The translations under genes and the position numbers were made by a program. Positions 1 to 6,865 of a stretch of 23,330 nucleotides of DNA are shown here, piece after piece (positions within the stretch are counted from its first letter, which is position 1; the number at the start of each line of letters is the position of its first letter). This DNA comes from Bacteroidetes bacterium UBA1947 (GTDB lineage Bacteria; Bacteroidota; Bacteroidia; Chitinophagales; Chitinophagaceae), in the NCBI GenBank assembly GCA_002336915.1, contig DDET01000069.1, positions 47,516 to 70,845 on the forward strand. The letters run 5' to 3'. A model generated the notes under the pieces. It saw only the letters and a list, made by a program, of their open reading frames with translations, had not been told where the DNA came from and did no database searches.

Positions 1-22
1 GGTTCGATTCCTGGCGAGGCCA
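1..22 (+). tRNA. tRNA, 3' end only (amino acid not determinable)
   Basis: The window opens inside the T arm: GG, the TTCGATT loop and CCTGG make the end of a T stem-loop, followed by a 7-nt acceptor strand CGAGGCC (15-21) and discriminator A22. The next bases are CTA, so CCA is not encoded. The anticodon lies left of the window and the isotype cannot be read. The acceptor strand implies a 5' end GGCCTCG, which would suit a leucine tRNA but does not prove it. Confidence 0.8.
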
Positions 23-25
23 CTA

Positions 26-81
26 AAAATGAGAATGGAGAAATAAGGCGGAGACCGCCGGCATTTCGCCGCGCTCATTTT
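26..81. terminator. Branched hairpin between tRNA and tetR, probable bidirectional terminator
   Basis: An outer perfect 8-bp stem (26-33 AAAATGAG with 74-81 CTCATTTT) encloses GGCGG/CCGCC (47-51/55-59) and CGGC/GCCG (59-62/68-71); the two inner stems share base 59. On the minus strand the outer arm runs into a T-rich tail, so it could end tetR transcription; on the plus strand it follows the tRNA by 3 nt. It may alternatively be a dispersed palindromic repeat. Confidence 0.5.
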
Positions 82-118
82 CCCCTTCGCTCCGCTCCTC
101 TGGCGTATATCTAAATAA

Positions 119-700
119 CTACTTCAACGTCGATAGCGCAACACTCACAATATCGTCAAACGCTCGCTTATCCGCTCCCGATTTTGCAGCTACCCGGATA
201 CCGGAAATGGTATTAAAAAAGAATCTTGCAAGCGCCCTTGCAGAGTGCTCTTTTGGCACCTTACCGGCCTGTTGGCCTTTTTTAATGGCATAGTAAAGGG
301 CATCTTCAGCATCCTGCATACTTTTGTTAACTATTTCAGCTATTTCAGCATCGTGCGGTGCCATCTCGATGCTGGTATTAAGCATAAAGCAGCCTTTGTC
401 AAACTTATCCTGGAGCGACTCTTTCAAGACGTGTTGTAATAAATGCCTGATGACAACCTCCACATCATCCGATTCTTCTATGAATTGCATCATCTGCCTC
501 GCTGTTTGTTCCCTGTAGCGGTTTATTGCTTTCACAAAAAGCCCTCTTTTATCTCCGTATGTATCATAGAGGCTCGATCGGCTTAGCCCAAGGCCATCAA
601 CCAGGTCCTGCGCAGATGTGCAGTTATACCCTTTGACCGTGAATAATTCCACGGCTTTATCTAAAACCACTTCCTCGTCAAATTCCTTTGTTCTGCCCAT
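119..700 (-). CDS. TetR/AcrR family transcriptional regulator
   Basis: A 193-residue protein of normal TetR length. The N-terminal third carries the helix-turn-helix, with the recognition-helix pattern GLSRSSLYDTYGDKRGLF around residues 37-54; the rest is the helical ligand-binding/dimer domain. Start is ATG at 700; there is no purine-rich ribosome site, and the T tract of the upstream gene's terminator ends 2 nt before the ATG. The oxidoreductase gene upstream on the same strand is the likely target. A GGAATGnnnnTTCC box sits in this gene's own promoter and two more flank the -7 element of the oxidoreductase promoter, which implies repression of both. The inducer is unknown. Confidence 0.9.
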   Translation of the reverse strand: MGRTKEFDEEVVLDKAVELFTVKGYNCTSAQDLVDGLGLSRSSLYDTYGDKRGLFVKAINRYREQTARQMMQFIEESDDVEVVIRHLLQHVLKESLQDKFDKGCFMLNTSIEMAPHDAEIAEIVNKSMQDAEDALYYAIKKGQQAGKVPKEHSARALARFFFNTISGIRVAAKSGADKRAFDDIVSVALSTLK

Positions 701-707
701 GGAAAAA

Positions 708-738
708 AACTTTGCTGCATATTGAATACAGCAAAGTT
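708..738 (-). terminator. Intrinsic terminator of the SDR gene, overlapping the tetR promoter
   Basis: Read on the minus strand, AACTTTGCTG and CAGCAAAGTT form a perfect 10-bp stem (738-729 with 717-708) around an 11-nt loop, followed by a run of seven T (709-703). It lies between the SDR stop and the tetR start. Its left arm contains the tetR -7 element. Confidence 0.8.
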
Positions 739-739
739 A
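732..739 (-). promoter_or_regulatory. tetR promoter, -7 element TAACTTTG
   Basis: TAACTTTG (739 to 732) matches the Bacteroidota -7 consensus TAnnTTTG exactly, 32 nt before the tetR ATG. No good TTTG is seen at -33; that region is occupied by the GGAATGGAAATTCC box at 749-762. Confidence 0.55.
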
Positions 740-748
740 TATGTTTTC

Positions 749-762
749 GGAATTTCCATTCC
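749..762 (-). promoter_or_regulatory. Putative TetR operator in the tetR promoter
   Basis: GGAATGGAAATTCC on the minus strand shares GGAATGnnnnTTCC with the two boxes in the SDR promoter. It is flanked by TTTTC/GGAAAA, giving a longer imperfect palindrome (about 744-767). It ends 10 bp upstream of the -7 element, where a bound repressor would block RNA polymerase. Confidence 0.55.
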
Positions 763-775
763 GGAAAACTCAATA

Positions 776-1531
776 CTAAGAGAAAACCGCGTTCACGCCT
801 ACGCCGCCATCCACTACGTAGTCGGCACCGGTCACAAATGCCGCGTCATCGCTTGCCAGGAATGAAACCAGTTTAGCTACCTCCTCGGCAGCACCAAACC
901 GTTTAAGTGGTACCCTGTTTACAATTGCTGTCGCAAATCCGTCCCTGGTAGCATCATCCAGGCCTGCCTTACCAAATATCGGCGTGTCTATGGGTCCCGG
1001 GCTCACCGAATTGACCCTTATCCTCTTCGGTGCCAGTTCCGATGATGCCACCCTCACCAGTGAGTTCATCGCAGCCTTACTCGCCGAATAGACCGATGAC
1101 GTGGCCATACCCGAAGTTGCGCTCGAAGAAGATAGGAATATCACCGAAGCGCCTTCATTAAGAATGGGAATAAATTTGCTTAATGTAAAGTACGCACCCT
1201 TAAAGTTTACGTCCATTATCCCGTCAAAATGGGCTTCATCGGCCTGCTCTACCGGGCTAAACAATGCTACACCTGCATTAATGAAAAGTACATCTACTCC
1301 ATCCGCCTGGGCTTTCACCTCTGCCACAAGGCTGTCAATAGCTTTTAGATCGCCCTGGTCGGATACAATGCCTGTCACGCCAAGCTCACTTGCAGCCTGG
1401 GCCACGGCTTCCTTATTACGCCCGGTAATAAAAACCTTCGCACCTTTGGCAGTCATTTCTTTTGCTGCGGCGTAGCCTATACCGCTGTTGCCACCCGTAA
1501 CAACTACTGTTTTGTTTGTCAGATTACTCAT
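776..1531 (-). CDS. SDR family NAD(P)-dependent oxidoreductase
   Basis: A 251-residue classical short-chain dehydrogenase. Visible are the Rossmann nucleotide motif TGGNSGIG (12-19), NAG (85-87), and the catalytic set N109, S135/S136, Y148 and K152 (YSASK), then the PGPIDTPI segment. Arg38 after the second strand suggests NADP(H). Start is ATG at 1531 (MSNLTNKTVVV): this is where SDR homology begins, and an in-frame extension to 1714 would run across the promoter and operators. It is followed by a terminator and then tetR on the same strand. The substrate is unknown; repressor-controlled SDRs of this kind often act on reactive carbonyls or quinones, which is inference only. Confidence 0.92.
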   Translation of the reverse strand: MSNLTNKTVVVTGGNSGIGYAAAKEMTAKGAKVFITGRNKEAVAQAASELGVTGIVSDQGDLKAIDSLVAEVKAQADGVDVLFINAGVALFSPVEQADEAHFDGIMDVNFKGAYFTLSKFIPILNEGASVIFLSSSSATSGMATSSVYSASKAAMNSLVRVASSELAPKRIRVNSVSPGPIDTPIFGKAGLDDATRDGFATAIVNRVPLKRFGAAEEVAKLVSFLASDDAAFVTGADYVVDGGVGVNAVFS

Positions 1532-1550
1532 GTTTTTTCTTTTAACTCTG

Positions 1551-1605
1551 TTATTGGAATGATTGTTCCGCAAAATTACACTTTCAGGAACAATCATTCC
1601 AATAA
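1551..1605 (-). promoter_or_regulatory. SDR promoter with paired TetR-type operators
   Basis: A perfect 19-bp inverted repeat, TTATTGGAATGATTGTTCC (1551-1569) and its complement (1587-1605), is separated by 17 bp. The core of each arm, GGAATGATTGTTCC, is itself an imperfect palindrome. The 17-bp spacer holds a perfect -7 element TAATTTTG (1578 to 1571, minus strand); ATTG 21 nt further upstream serves as -33 and lies in the distal operator. Two repressor dimers would sit on the -33 and the start-site region. Confidence 0.75.
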
Positions 1606-1654
1606 GAAATCTCAATGGGGCCATCTTATTAATTAAGTGCTCCGGACCTGTCCG

Positions 1655-1688
1655 TTTGCACTCAAGTGCCCTGAAATGCCTACCTTCG
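1655..1688 (+). promoter_or_regulatory. Probable promoter of the J-domain gene
   Basis: TTTG (1655-1658) and TACCTTCG (1681-1688, one mismatch to TAnnTTTG) are 22 bp apart, slightly longer than the usual 19-21. The predicted start would be about 25 nt before the ATG at 1721. Confidence 0.45.
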
Positions 1689-1720
1689 CGCGCGAATCCT
1701 TCACTTAGAAGCAATAAAGC

Positions 1721-2167
1721 ATGAAAAAAATCATAGGTTACCGCAAGTTATTAGGCGTAAACGAAAAGGCAGAACTACAAGAGTTAAAGACCGTATACCG
1801 GAATTTGATCAAGATCTGGCACCCTGACAAGTTCAGCGATAACCCGGAGGCTGGTGCCGATGCTGAAGCAAAAAGCAAGCACATCATAGAAGCCTATCAT
1901 TTCCTGGTAAGTATAGCGCCCGAAACACGCCAGCAATACCAGGCCGAGTACACCCTTACCACTACCACCTCAGGCATTTTAGATTTCGAATACAAAGGCG
2001 AGACCCTGCAGATAAATTTTGTGGATGGCAGCACCTACGAATATTTTGGCGTACCAAAAGCCATTTATGTAAAGCTGGTCAACTCACCCATTCCGGCAAG
2101 ATTTGCCCGCAGGCATATCTACAATTCATTTGTGTACCGGAGCGTAAGTAATGCGGTAGAAGTTTAA
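1721..2167 (+). CDS. J-domain protein with C-terminal KTSC domain
   Basis: A 148-residue protein. Residues about 4-65 are a DnaJ-type J domain with the HPD tripeptide at 34-36 (WHPDKF), the motif that stimulates Hsp70 ATPase. After a T-rich linker (about 78-85), residues about 87-145 match the small KTSC domain pattern: VDGSTYEYFGVP, then a conserved YNSFVYRSV tail. There is no Gly/Phe region or zinc domain, so it is not a canonical DnaJ; it may recruit DnaK to a specific client through KTSC, whose role is unknown. It is monocistronic, divergent from the SDR gene, and ends at a strong terminator. Confidence 0.82.
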   Translation: MKKIIGYRKLLGVNEKAELQELKTVYRNLIKIWHPDKFSDNPEAGADAEAKSKHIIEAYHFLVSIAPETRQQYQAEYTLTTTTSGILDFEYKGETLQINFVDGSTYEYFGVPKAIYVKLVNSPIPARFARRHIYNSFVYRSVSNAVEV

Positions 2168-2310
2168 ATCGGGCAAATTCATGGCCTGTGTTTTATCCAA
2201 ATTGTTTCAGTGTAGCACGAATTAATTTCCGGCAGTTATTCCTTGGAAGAAACGGCTTCTTAGGTATACCCGAAGCCCAATAGCCGCACGTGCAAGAACG
2301 TATTTTACAT

Positions 2311-2339
2311 AAAAAAGGGGCGCAATTGCGTCCCTTTTT
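2311..2339. terminator. Bidirectional intrinsic terminator
   Basis: AAAAAGGG and CCCTTTTT flank the palindrome CGCAATTGCG with one G-T wobble pair, giving a nearly continuous stem with A/T tails on both strands. It lies between the convergent J-domain and GldN-like genes and can serve both. Confidence 0.85.
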
Positions 2340-2351
2340 AGCTTTCTAATG

Positions 2352-3119
2352 TTATTGTTTCCCGTTCCAGATCACTCCCTGCTCCTTCTTCGGTGCCGAT
2401 ATCTTGATCACATGGCTGCTGAACATTCTTTTTTCAAACACATCATCCCAGGTAAGGTTTCCACTACCCCCTGTAAAATAAACATTGCTTCTCGCCAGCA
2501 GGTTGCGCAGGTCAGGATAGAACAGCCAGAACATCGGCTCCATGCTCACAGTGCCGCTATCCGATACTACTGCCATCAGTGGCGCTAATCCCACTATCCG
2601 TATGGTCATTTTGTTTGTCGTCTTATCAAAAAGCCAATCCTCCTTTAGCCTGTATTTATAGACCATCCCCTTTTCAAAAGGCATGACCACATCATTGCTA
2701 ATTATTTCGCCGGTTTCTGCGTTTATCGTCTTTTCCTTTATGGTTCTCGGCTCCTGCATCGCCATGAACTCTTCATGGGTCATTTGCTTTGTAAAGCGGT
2801 CATCCACAGGGTCGTACGCAGTGATCACCCTGTTCTCCACGGCCTCCATCAATACCTGTATCAGCCTTGCACTGTATGAGGGGTCTTCCGAATACCGGAA
2901 ACACATGTTCCTTGCTTCGTTGGCATCTATTTCGCGCCATACACGCTTCTTCCAGAGGATGTCCTTTTCCATTATCGGCTTCCACGGGCCGGGATGGTTT
3001 ATATCCGTACCGTGGCTGCCGTTTGTTGAGGCTGCCCCGGTTTGAGCAAAAAGGGAACTGCCACTGCACAGTAGCATAGCTGCAACGGGCAATAGTATAT
3101 AGCGCCTGGCTTTTTTCAT
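2352..3119 (-). CDS. GldN-like type IX secretion/gliding protein (stand-alone copy)
   Basis: A 255-residue protein with a Sec signal peptide (about 1-25, ending LFAQ). The core resembles GldN/PorN: KDILWKKRVWREIDANE near residues 53-69, a MTHEEFMAM segment near 113-121, a long middle strand region (VYKYRLKEDWLFDK) and WLFYPDLRNLL near 198-208. GldN pairs with the GldK ring at the periplasmic face of the outer membrane in the T9SS. In known systems gldN closes a gldKLMN cluster; none of those partners is here, so this is probably a paralogue. It is single, convergent with the J-domain gene and divergent from the cytochrome gene. Confidence 0.75.
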   Translation of the reverse strand: MKKARRYILLPVAAMLLCSGSSLFAQTGAASTNGSHGTDINHPGPWKPIMEKDILWKKRVWREIDANEARNMCFRYSEDPSYSARLIQVLMEAVENRVITAYDPVDDRFTKQMTHEEFMAMQEPRTIKEKTINAETGEIISNDVVMPFEKGMVYKYRLKEDWLFDKTTNKMTIRIVGLAPLMAVVSDSGTVSMEPMFWLFYPDLRNLLARSNVYFTGGSGNLTWDDVFEKRMFSSHVIKISAPKKEQGVIWNGKQ

Positions 3120-3258
3120 ACTCGCAATTTACTAAGATCAATAAAGACCAATAATACTACAATTTTCACTTTCATAGATATTTAAAATGAGATTCTTTGC
3201 TGCCTTATAGCATCCATTTTTTTCCTTATCTTCATATGCAAACCGCAAACTCACTTTT

Positions 3259-3693
3259 ATGAGATACTTAAAGAACAGGAAAGTAATAGTTGTCCTCACA
3301 ATCTGCATGGCAATAGCAGGCGCACAAACATTTGCACAGAAAGATCGTGGCCATGAGGACCACAAACCTGAGAACCTTAAAGTACTGCCCAAAAACACTA
3401 CCGGCGAAGAGATACACACCATCATGCGTGGTTATTCAAAGGCTCTGGGGGTGCGTTGCAATTTTTGCCACGCCGCCTCAGAAGGCGACAAACCCAAAAT
3501 CGATTTCGCCTCTGATGCAAAACCTGAAAAGGATATAGCCCGCAAGATGATCGCCATGGTGGACGCTATCAATAACAAATACCTCGACAAGATCGAAGAT
3601 GGCAAGCTCGAAAAGATCACCTGCGTTACCTGCCACATGGGCCGCACCACACCTATCGTAAGCATAGATTCCCTGGCAAAAGGAAAGGACTAG
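3259..3693 (+). CDS. Secreted di-heme c-type cytochrome (reaction-centre cytochrome-like)
   Basis: A 144-residue protein with a signal peptide (about 1-26, ending TFAQ). Two covalent heme sites are visible: CNFCH (residues about 68-72) and CVTCH (about 122-126). Each is preceded by a helix with methionines (IMRGYSKALGVR and KMIAMVDAINNKYL), the arrangement of the photosynthetic reaction-centre cytochrome subunit fold, in which Met upstream of CxxCH is the sixth ligand. In non-phototrophic Bacteroidota such short proteins are presumed periplasmic electron carriers; the redox partner is not evident here. It is 57 nt upstream of the DltE-like gene and possibly co-transcribed. Confidence 0.82.
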   Translation: MRYLKNRKVIVVLTICMAIAGAQTFAQKDRGHEDHKPENLKVLPKNTTGEEIHTIMRGYSKALGVRCNFCHAASEGDKPKIDFASDAKPEKDIARKMIAMVDAINNKYLDKIEDGKLEKITCVTCHMGRTTPIVSIDSLAKGKD

Positions 3694-3750
3694 AAGCATA
3701 CTCCTTCCCGGCTGCCGAATAAATTTCAACCCCGTTCAGACAACATACCC

Positions 3751-4485
3751 ATGCGCATAGAAGGCAATACCATTCTCATTACCGGCGGCACGTCCGGCAT
3801 TGGCTTAGCTTTTGCCGAGCAATACTACGCTGCAGGCAGTACAGTGATCATATGCGGCCGCCGCGAGGAACGGCTGGACGAGATAAAAGCAAAACATCCC
3901 GGCATCATCACTTGCAAATGCAACATAGCCGATGCCGGCCAACGGCAAAGGCTGGCGGAATGGACCGTAGCTAACTATCCCGCCGTTAACATACTCATGA
4001 ACAATGCAGGGGTACAATATGCCGCCGATCTTAGCCATGAAATAAACTTAGATAAACTACAGGATGAGGTGACAACAAATCTCATTGCCCCGATACATCT
4101 ATCGTCGTTATTTACAGGACATCTGTCAGGTAAAAGAGATGCTGCGATAATGAACATATCTTCCGGCCTCGCTTTCGTACCGATAGCATTCATGCCTGTG
4201 TACTGTGCTACCAAAGCTGCTATTCATTCATTTACCATGTCCCTGCGGCACCAGCTTAAAGACACCATCGTAAAGGTATTCGAGATAGCCCCACCCTCCA
4301 CTGATACGGAATTGGGGCACGACCGCCGCGAAGACAAAACACAATCGCACGGAGGGCTACCTGTCGCCGCTTTTATCACAGAGGCCATGCAAGCTATAAA
4401 AGATGATCTGCTGGAAGCCCCGATAGCACAAGCTAAAAACCTCCGCGAAAAGGGCGAAGCACTATTTAATGTTATGAACAAATAA
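3751..4485 (+). CDS. SDR family oxidoreductase, DltE-like
   Basis: A 244-residue classical SDR. Motifs are TGGTSGIG (11-18), NNAG (84-87), N110, S138, Y151 and K155 (YCATK), and Arg37-Arg38 after the second strand for NADP(H). The combination VIICGRR, NVxxNNAGVQ-like, SGLAFVP, PVYCATKAA and SLRHQLKDT is characteristic of the DltE branch, named for a Bacillus gene next to the D-alanylation operon. No dltABCD gene is present here and Bacteroidota lack wall teichoic acids, so the name marks the subfamily only; substrate unknown. The membrane-protein gene starts 11 nt downstream, which suggests co-transcription. Confidence 0.88.
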   Translation: MRIEGNTILITGGTSGIGLAFAEQYYAAGSTVIICGRREERLDEIKAKHPGIITCKCNIADAGQRQRLAEWTVANYPAVNILMNNAGVQYAADLSHEINLDKLQDEVTTNLIAPIHLSSLFTGHLSGKRDAAIMNISSGLAFVPIAFMPVYCATKAAIHSFTMSLRHQLKDTIVKVFEIAPPSTDTELGHDRREDKTQSHGGLPVAAFITEAMQAIKDDLLEAPIAQAKNLREKGEALFNVMNK

Positions 4486-4496
4486 AAACGAACATT

Positions 4497-4940
4497 GTGA
4501 AACGCAATATCCCGATCCTCCTTCTGCTCGCATTGATCTCCTGCATCTCAGGCTTTCTTTTATCCAAGGGCTCCTGGCTGGGCCGCATAGGCATGGGCAT
4601 CTTTTACAAAGACTATACCTTCCTCAACATATGGTGGCAGGCAGCAGTGGTCATGTTCATTTTGTTTTTACTCATCTTCATCATACACTCCGTTTTGCAA
4701 CGCACGCTTTCACAAGCTGCCGCACGCATCTCGCATATTATAGCGCTGTTGGTCGCGCTTGCCGGCCTCTATCTTACTTACCACGATTTTCGCCATGACA
4801 TCTCGCATCGGCTAATGGGTGAGCGCTTCCATATAGGCTTCTACCTCTTCTGGATAGGCTGGGTGCTTATTGCCATCTCATTCCTCCTCCGCAAAAAGGT
4901 AGCTATAGAAATAAATAGAAAGGACGAAGCAGATCAGTAA
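4497..4940 (+). CDS. Small integral membrane protein, four predicted helices, GTG start
   Basis: A 147-residue protein I do not recognise. Four hydrophobic helices are visible at about 5-23, 46-66, 78-95 and 112-131, with a basic/acidic tail after residue 132 that should face the cytoplasm. A histidine-rich segment between helices 3 and 4 (YHDFRHDISHR) could bind a metal or heme, a speculative point. GTG at 4497 is the only sensible start: it follows the SDR stop by 11 nt and includes all of helix 1. The 3' end overlaps the convergent trmN6 gene by 38 bp. Confidence 0.7.
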   Translation: MKRNIPILLLLALISCISGFLLSKGSWLGRIGMGIFYKDYTFLNIWWQAAVVMFILFLLIFIIHSVLQRTLSQAAARISHIIALLVALAGLYLTYHDFRHDISHRLMGERFHIGFYLFWIGWVLIAISFLLRKKVAIEINRKDEADQ

Positions 4941-5616
4941 ATACTTCGGTATAGCCGCTATCCCCGTCTCTTATCTGCAGGGTGCCGGTCGTGAAGCTGC
5001 CATTGCCTGCTTTACTCCATACGCTTATTACACGATTAGCGTTTGCATGCTCCTTAGGTATTATCAATAGCTTTCTAAACATATTCCATCCACGCAGCCC
5101 CATCAACTTCTCCAAATGTTCATGTTCCGCACCCGGCAACATTAGTGCAGCATAGCCCTTTTCATCCAGCACTTTATCCATAATGTCTGCAATATCCTCT
5201 TGCGTCAATTGCGTACTATGCCTTGCATTATTCCGAGCTTCCTCCGCACTTTGCAAACTGTTATGAAAGAATGGCGGGTTGCAAATGATCAGATCATACT
5301 CGCGCTCAAAAGGATAGTCACGCACATCCCCTTGAAGCACATTTATCCTGTCCGCCCATGGCGAGGCCGCAACGTTTTCCTTTGCCTGTTGCGCGGCTGC
5401 TTCATCAAGCTCTATAGCATCTATAATTATCTTGCTGTTTCGCTGGGCCAGCATCAATGAAAGCAAGCCCGTTCCTGCACCAATGTCCAATACATGCTCT
5501 ACACTGTCCTCTATTGGCACCCATGCACCCTGTACGCAGGCATCGGTCGATACCTTCATACCACAGCGATCTTGCTGTATGGTGAACTGCTTGAATTTGA
5601 ACCAGGAATTACTCAT
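4903..5616 (-). CDS. trmN6: tRNA1(Val) (adenine(37)-N6)-methyltransferase
   Basis: A 237-residue class I SAM-dependent methyltransferase. The SAM-binding motif DIGAGTG is at 44-50, an acidic residue ends strand 2 (AIELDE, about 67-72), and NPPF (113-116) is the N6-adenine methyltransferase motif IV. The N-terminal FKFKQFTIQQDRCGMKVSTD segment and overall length are those of the TrmN6/YfiC family, which makes m6A37 in valine tRNA. The ATG overlaps the tsaD stop as ATGA (5613-5616), so translation is probably coupled. The 3' end overlaps the convergent membrane-protein gene by 38 bp. Confidence 0.9.
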   Translation of the reverse strand: MSNSWFKFKQFTIQQDRCGMKVSTDACVQGAWVPIEDSVEHVLDIGAGTGLLSLMLAQRNSKIIIDAIELDEAAAQQAKENVAASPWADRINVLQGDVRDYPFEREYDLIICNPPFFHNSLQSAEEARNNARHSTQLTQEDIADIMDKVLDEKGYAALMLPGAEHEHLEKLMGLRGWNMFRKLLIIPKEHANANRVISVWSKAGNGSFTTGTLQIRDGDSGYTEVFTDLLRPFYLFL

Positions 5617-6620
5617 GTCCAGCTTGCCCTTGCGGTGGGACTTACACTCATGTCGGCAAACTCGCCTTTCAAATATTTGTAGTAGGCCGTAATGCCTATC
5701 ATAGCAGCGTTGTCGGTACAGTATTGGAAGGCCGGTATATATACCTGCCAGCCATTCTTTTCTCCTTCTTCCAGCAAAGCCTTGCGCAGACCGCTATTGG
5801 CCGATACACCACCGGCTATGCCTATGTGCTTTATCTTCAGCTCTGCTGCAGCCTTGCGCAGTTTGTTCATCAGTACTTTAATAATTGTATACTGCACCGA
5901 TGCGCAAATGTCTTCTATGTTCTCCGCAACGAAATTGGGGTTCAACTTTTTCTCGGCCTGCAAAAAATACAGCACCGATGTTTTGATACCGCTGAAGCTA
6001 AAGTTGTACCCCGCCATATCACTCGCCGGGAATTTAAACCGCAAAGGATTGCCCTGCTGTGCATACTTATCTACCATTGGCCCACCGGGGTATGGCAGCT
6101 CAAGCATCTTGGCCACTTTATCAAAGGCCTCGCCCGCAGCATCGTCTATCGTTTCGCCCAGCACCTCCATATCCAGGTAGTCGCGGCACAGCACCACCTG
6201 CGAGTGCCCGCCCGATACCGTTAAACATAGGAAAGGAAACTCCGGTTTAGGCTCCTCTATAAAATGTGCCAGCACGTGCGCCTGCATATGGTGTACCGCT
6301 ATCAGCGGCACATTCAATGCCTGTGCATAAGCTTTCGCAAAACAAGCCCCTACCAACAGCGAACCGATCAGCCCCGGTGCCTGTGTAAAAGCCACGGCCT
6401 GTATATCATGCTTTTCTATGCCCGCTTCCTTCAGCGCCACATCCACCACAGGCACTATGTTCTGCATATGCGCCCGCGATGCCAGCTCGGGTACCACGCC
6501 ACCAAATTGCTCATGCACCTTCTGTGTAGCAATAAGATTGCTCAGCACCTTGCCATCACGCACTATCGCCGCACTCGTCTCATCGCAGCTCGATTCTATT
6601 GCTAATATATTTACACTCAT
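5613..6620 (-). CDS. tsaD: tRNA N6-adenosine threonylcarbamoyltransferase TsaD
   Basis: A 335-residue protein of full family length. Visible are the N-terminal ASKHA ATPase-fold strand LAIESSCDETSAA (6-18), the metal-binding HHMQAH (110-115, ligands expected at H111 and H115), TVSGGHSQVVLC, and the C-terminal GGVSANSGLR and CTDNAAMIG. TsaD transfers threonylcarbamoyl to A37 of ANN-decoding tRNAs (t6A), with TsaB, TsaC and TsaE, which are not in this window. The ATG immediately follows the TAA of the DUF4287 gene (TAAATG), and the stop overlaps trmN6. Confidence 0.97.
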   Translation of the reverse strand: MSVNILAIESSCDETSAAIVRDGKVLSNLIATQKVHEQFGGVVPELASRAHMQNIVPVVDVALKEAGIEKHDIQAVAFTQAPGLIGSLLVGACFAKAYAQALNVPLIAVHHMQAHVLAHFIEEPKPEFPFLCLTVSGGHSQVVLCRDYLDMEVLGETIDDAAGEAFDKVAKMLELPYPGGPMVDKYAQQGNPLRFKFPASDMAGYNFSFSGIKTSVLYFLQAEKKLNPNFVAENIEDICASVQYTIIKVLMNKLRKAAAELKIKHIGIAGGVSANSGLRKALLEEGEKNGWQVYIPAFQYCTDNAAMIGITAYYKYLKGEFADMSVSPTARASWT

Positions 6621-6830
6621 TTATGCTTCTTTGCTCTTCAGGTACATTGTGGTGACTGTCCTAGCCCAGTAGCGGGGTATATTATACTCTGCTTGTAAAT
6701 GCGCCACTACATCGTTCGATTTCTTTTCCCCCGCCTTGAATTTATCCAGTATCTTCATCCAGTCCGCTTGTTTCTTCCCGGTCTTTTCTACCAGTTGCTC
6801 TTCCGCTACGTTCCAGTAATCCTGTTTCAT
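6621..6830 (-). CDS. DUF4287 family small protein
   Basis: A 69-residue protein when started at ATG 6830 (MKQDYWNVAEEQ). The pattern EKTGKKQADWMKILDKF, then VAHLQAEYNIPRYWARTV, matches the DUF4287 family of small proteins of unknown function. A longer reading from a TTG at 6857 is rejected because that TTG is the last part of the -7 element TATATTTG (6862 to 6855). The gene is first in a tight run with tsaD and trmN6; its stop abuts the tsaD ATG. Whether it has any part in tRNA modification is unknown. Confidence 0.8.
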   Translation of the reverse strand: MKQDYWNVAEEQLVEKTGKKQADWMKILDKFKAGEKKSNDVVAHLQAEYNIPRYWARTVTTMYLKSKEA

Positions 6831-6854
6831 GTTGTCGAGTTTTTTTACAGGCTG

Positions 6855-6862
6855 CAAATATA
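6855..6862 (-). promoter_or_regulatory. -7 element of the DUF4287-tsaD-trmN6 operon
   Basis: TATATTTG fits TAnnTTTG exactly and lies 24 nt before the DUF4287 ATG, just beyond the upstream gene's stop codon at 6866. No clear TTTG is visible at -33. Confidence 0.5.
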
Positions 6863-6865
6863 AGC

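Noticed and set aside
776..1714. Longer 312-residue reading of the SDR gene
   Set aside because: The extra 61 residues cross the operator pair and -7 element and have no SDR similarity; ATG at 1531 gives the standard SDR N-terminus.
2800..3141. Overlapping frames at the 5' end of the GldN-like gene
   Set aside because: They are alternative-frame shadows with no signal peptide or recognisable motif.
3751..4485. Evidence of a D-alanylation (dlt) pathway
   Set aside because: Only the DltE-like SDR is present; dltA-D genes are absent and the subfamily name does not imply the pathway.
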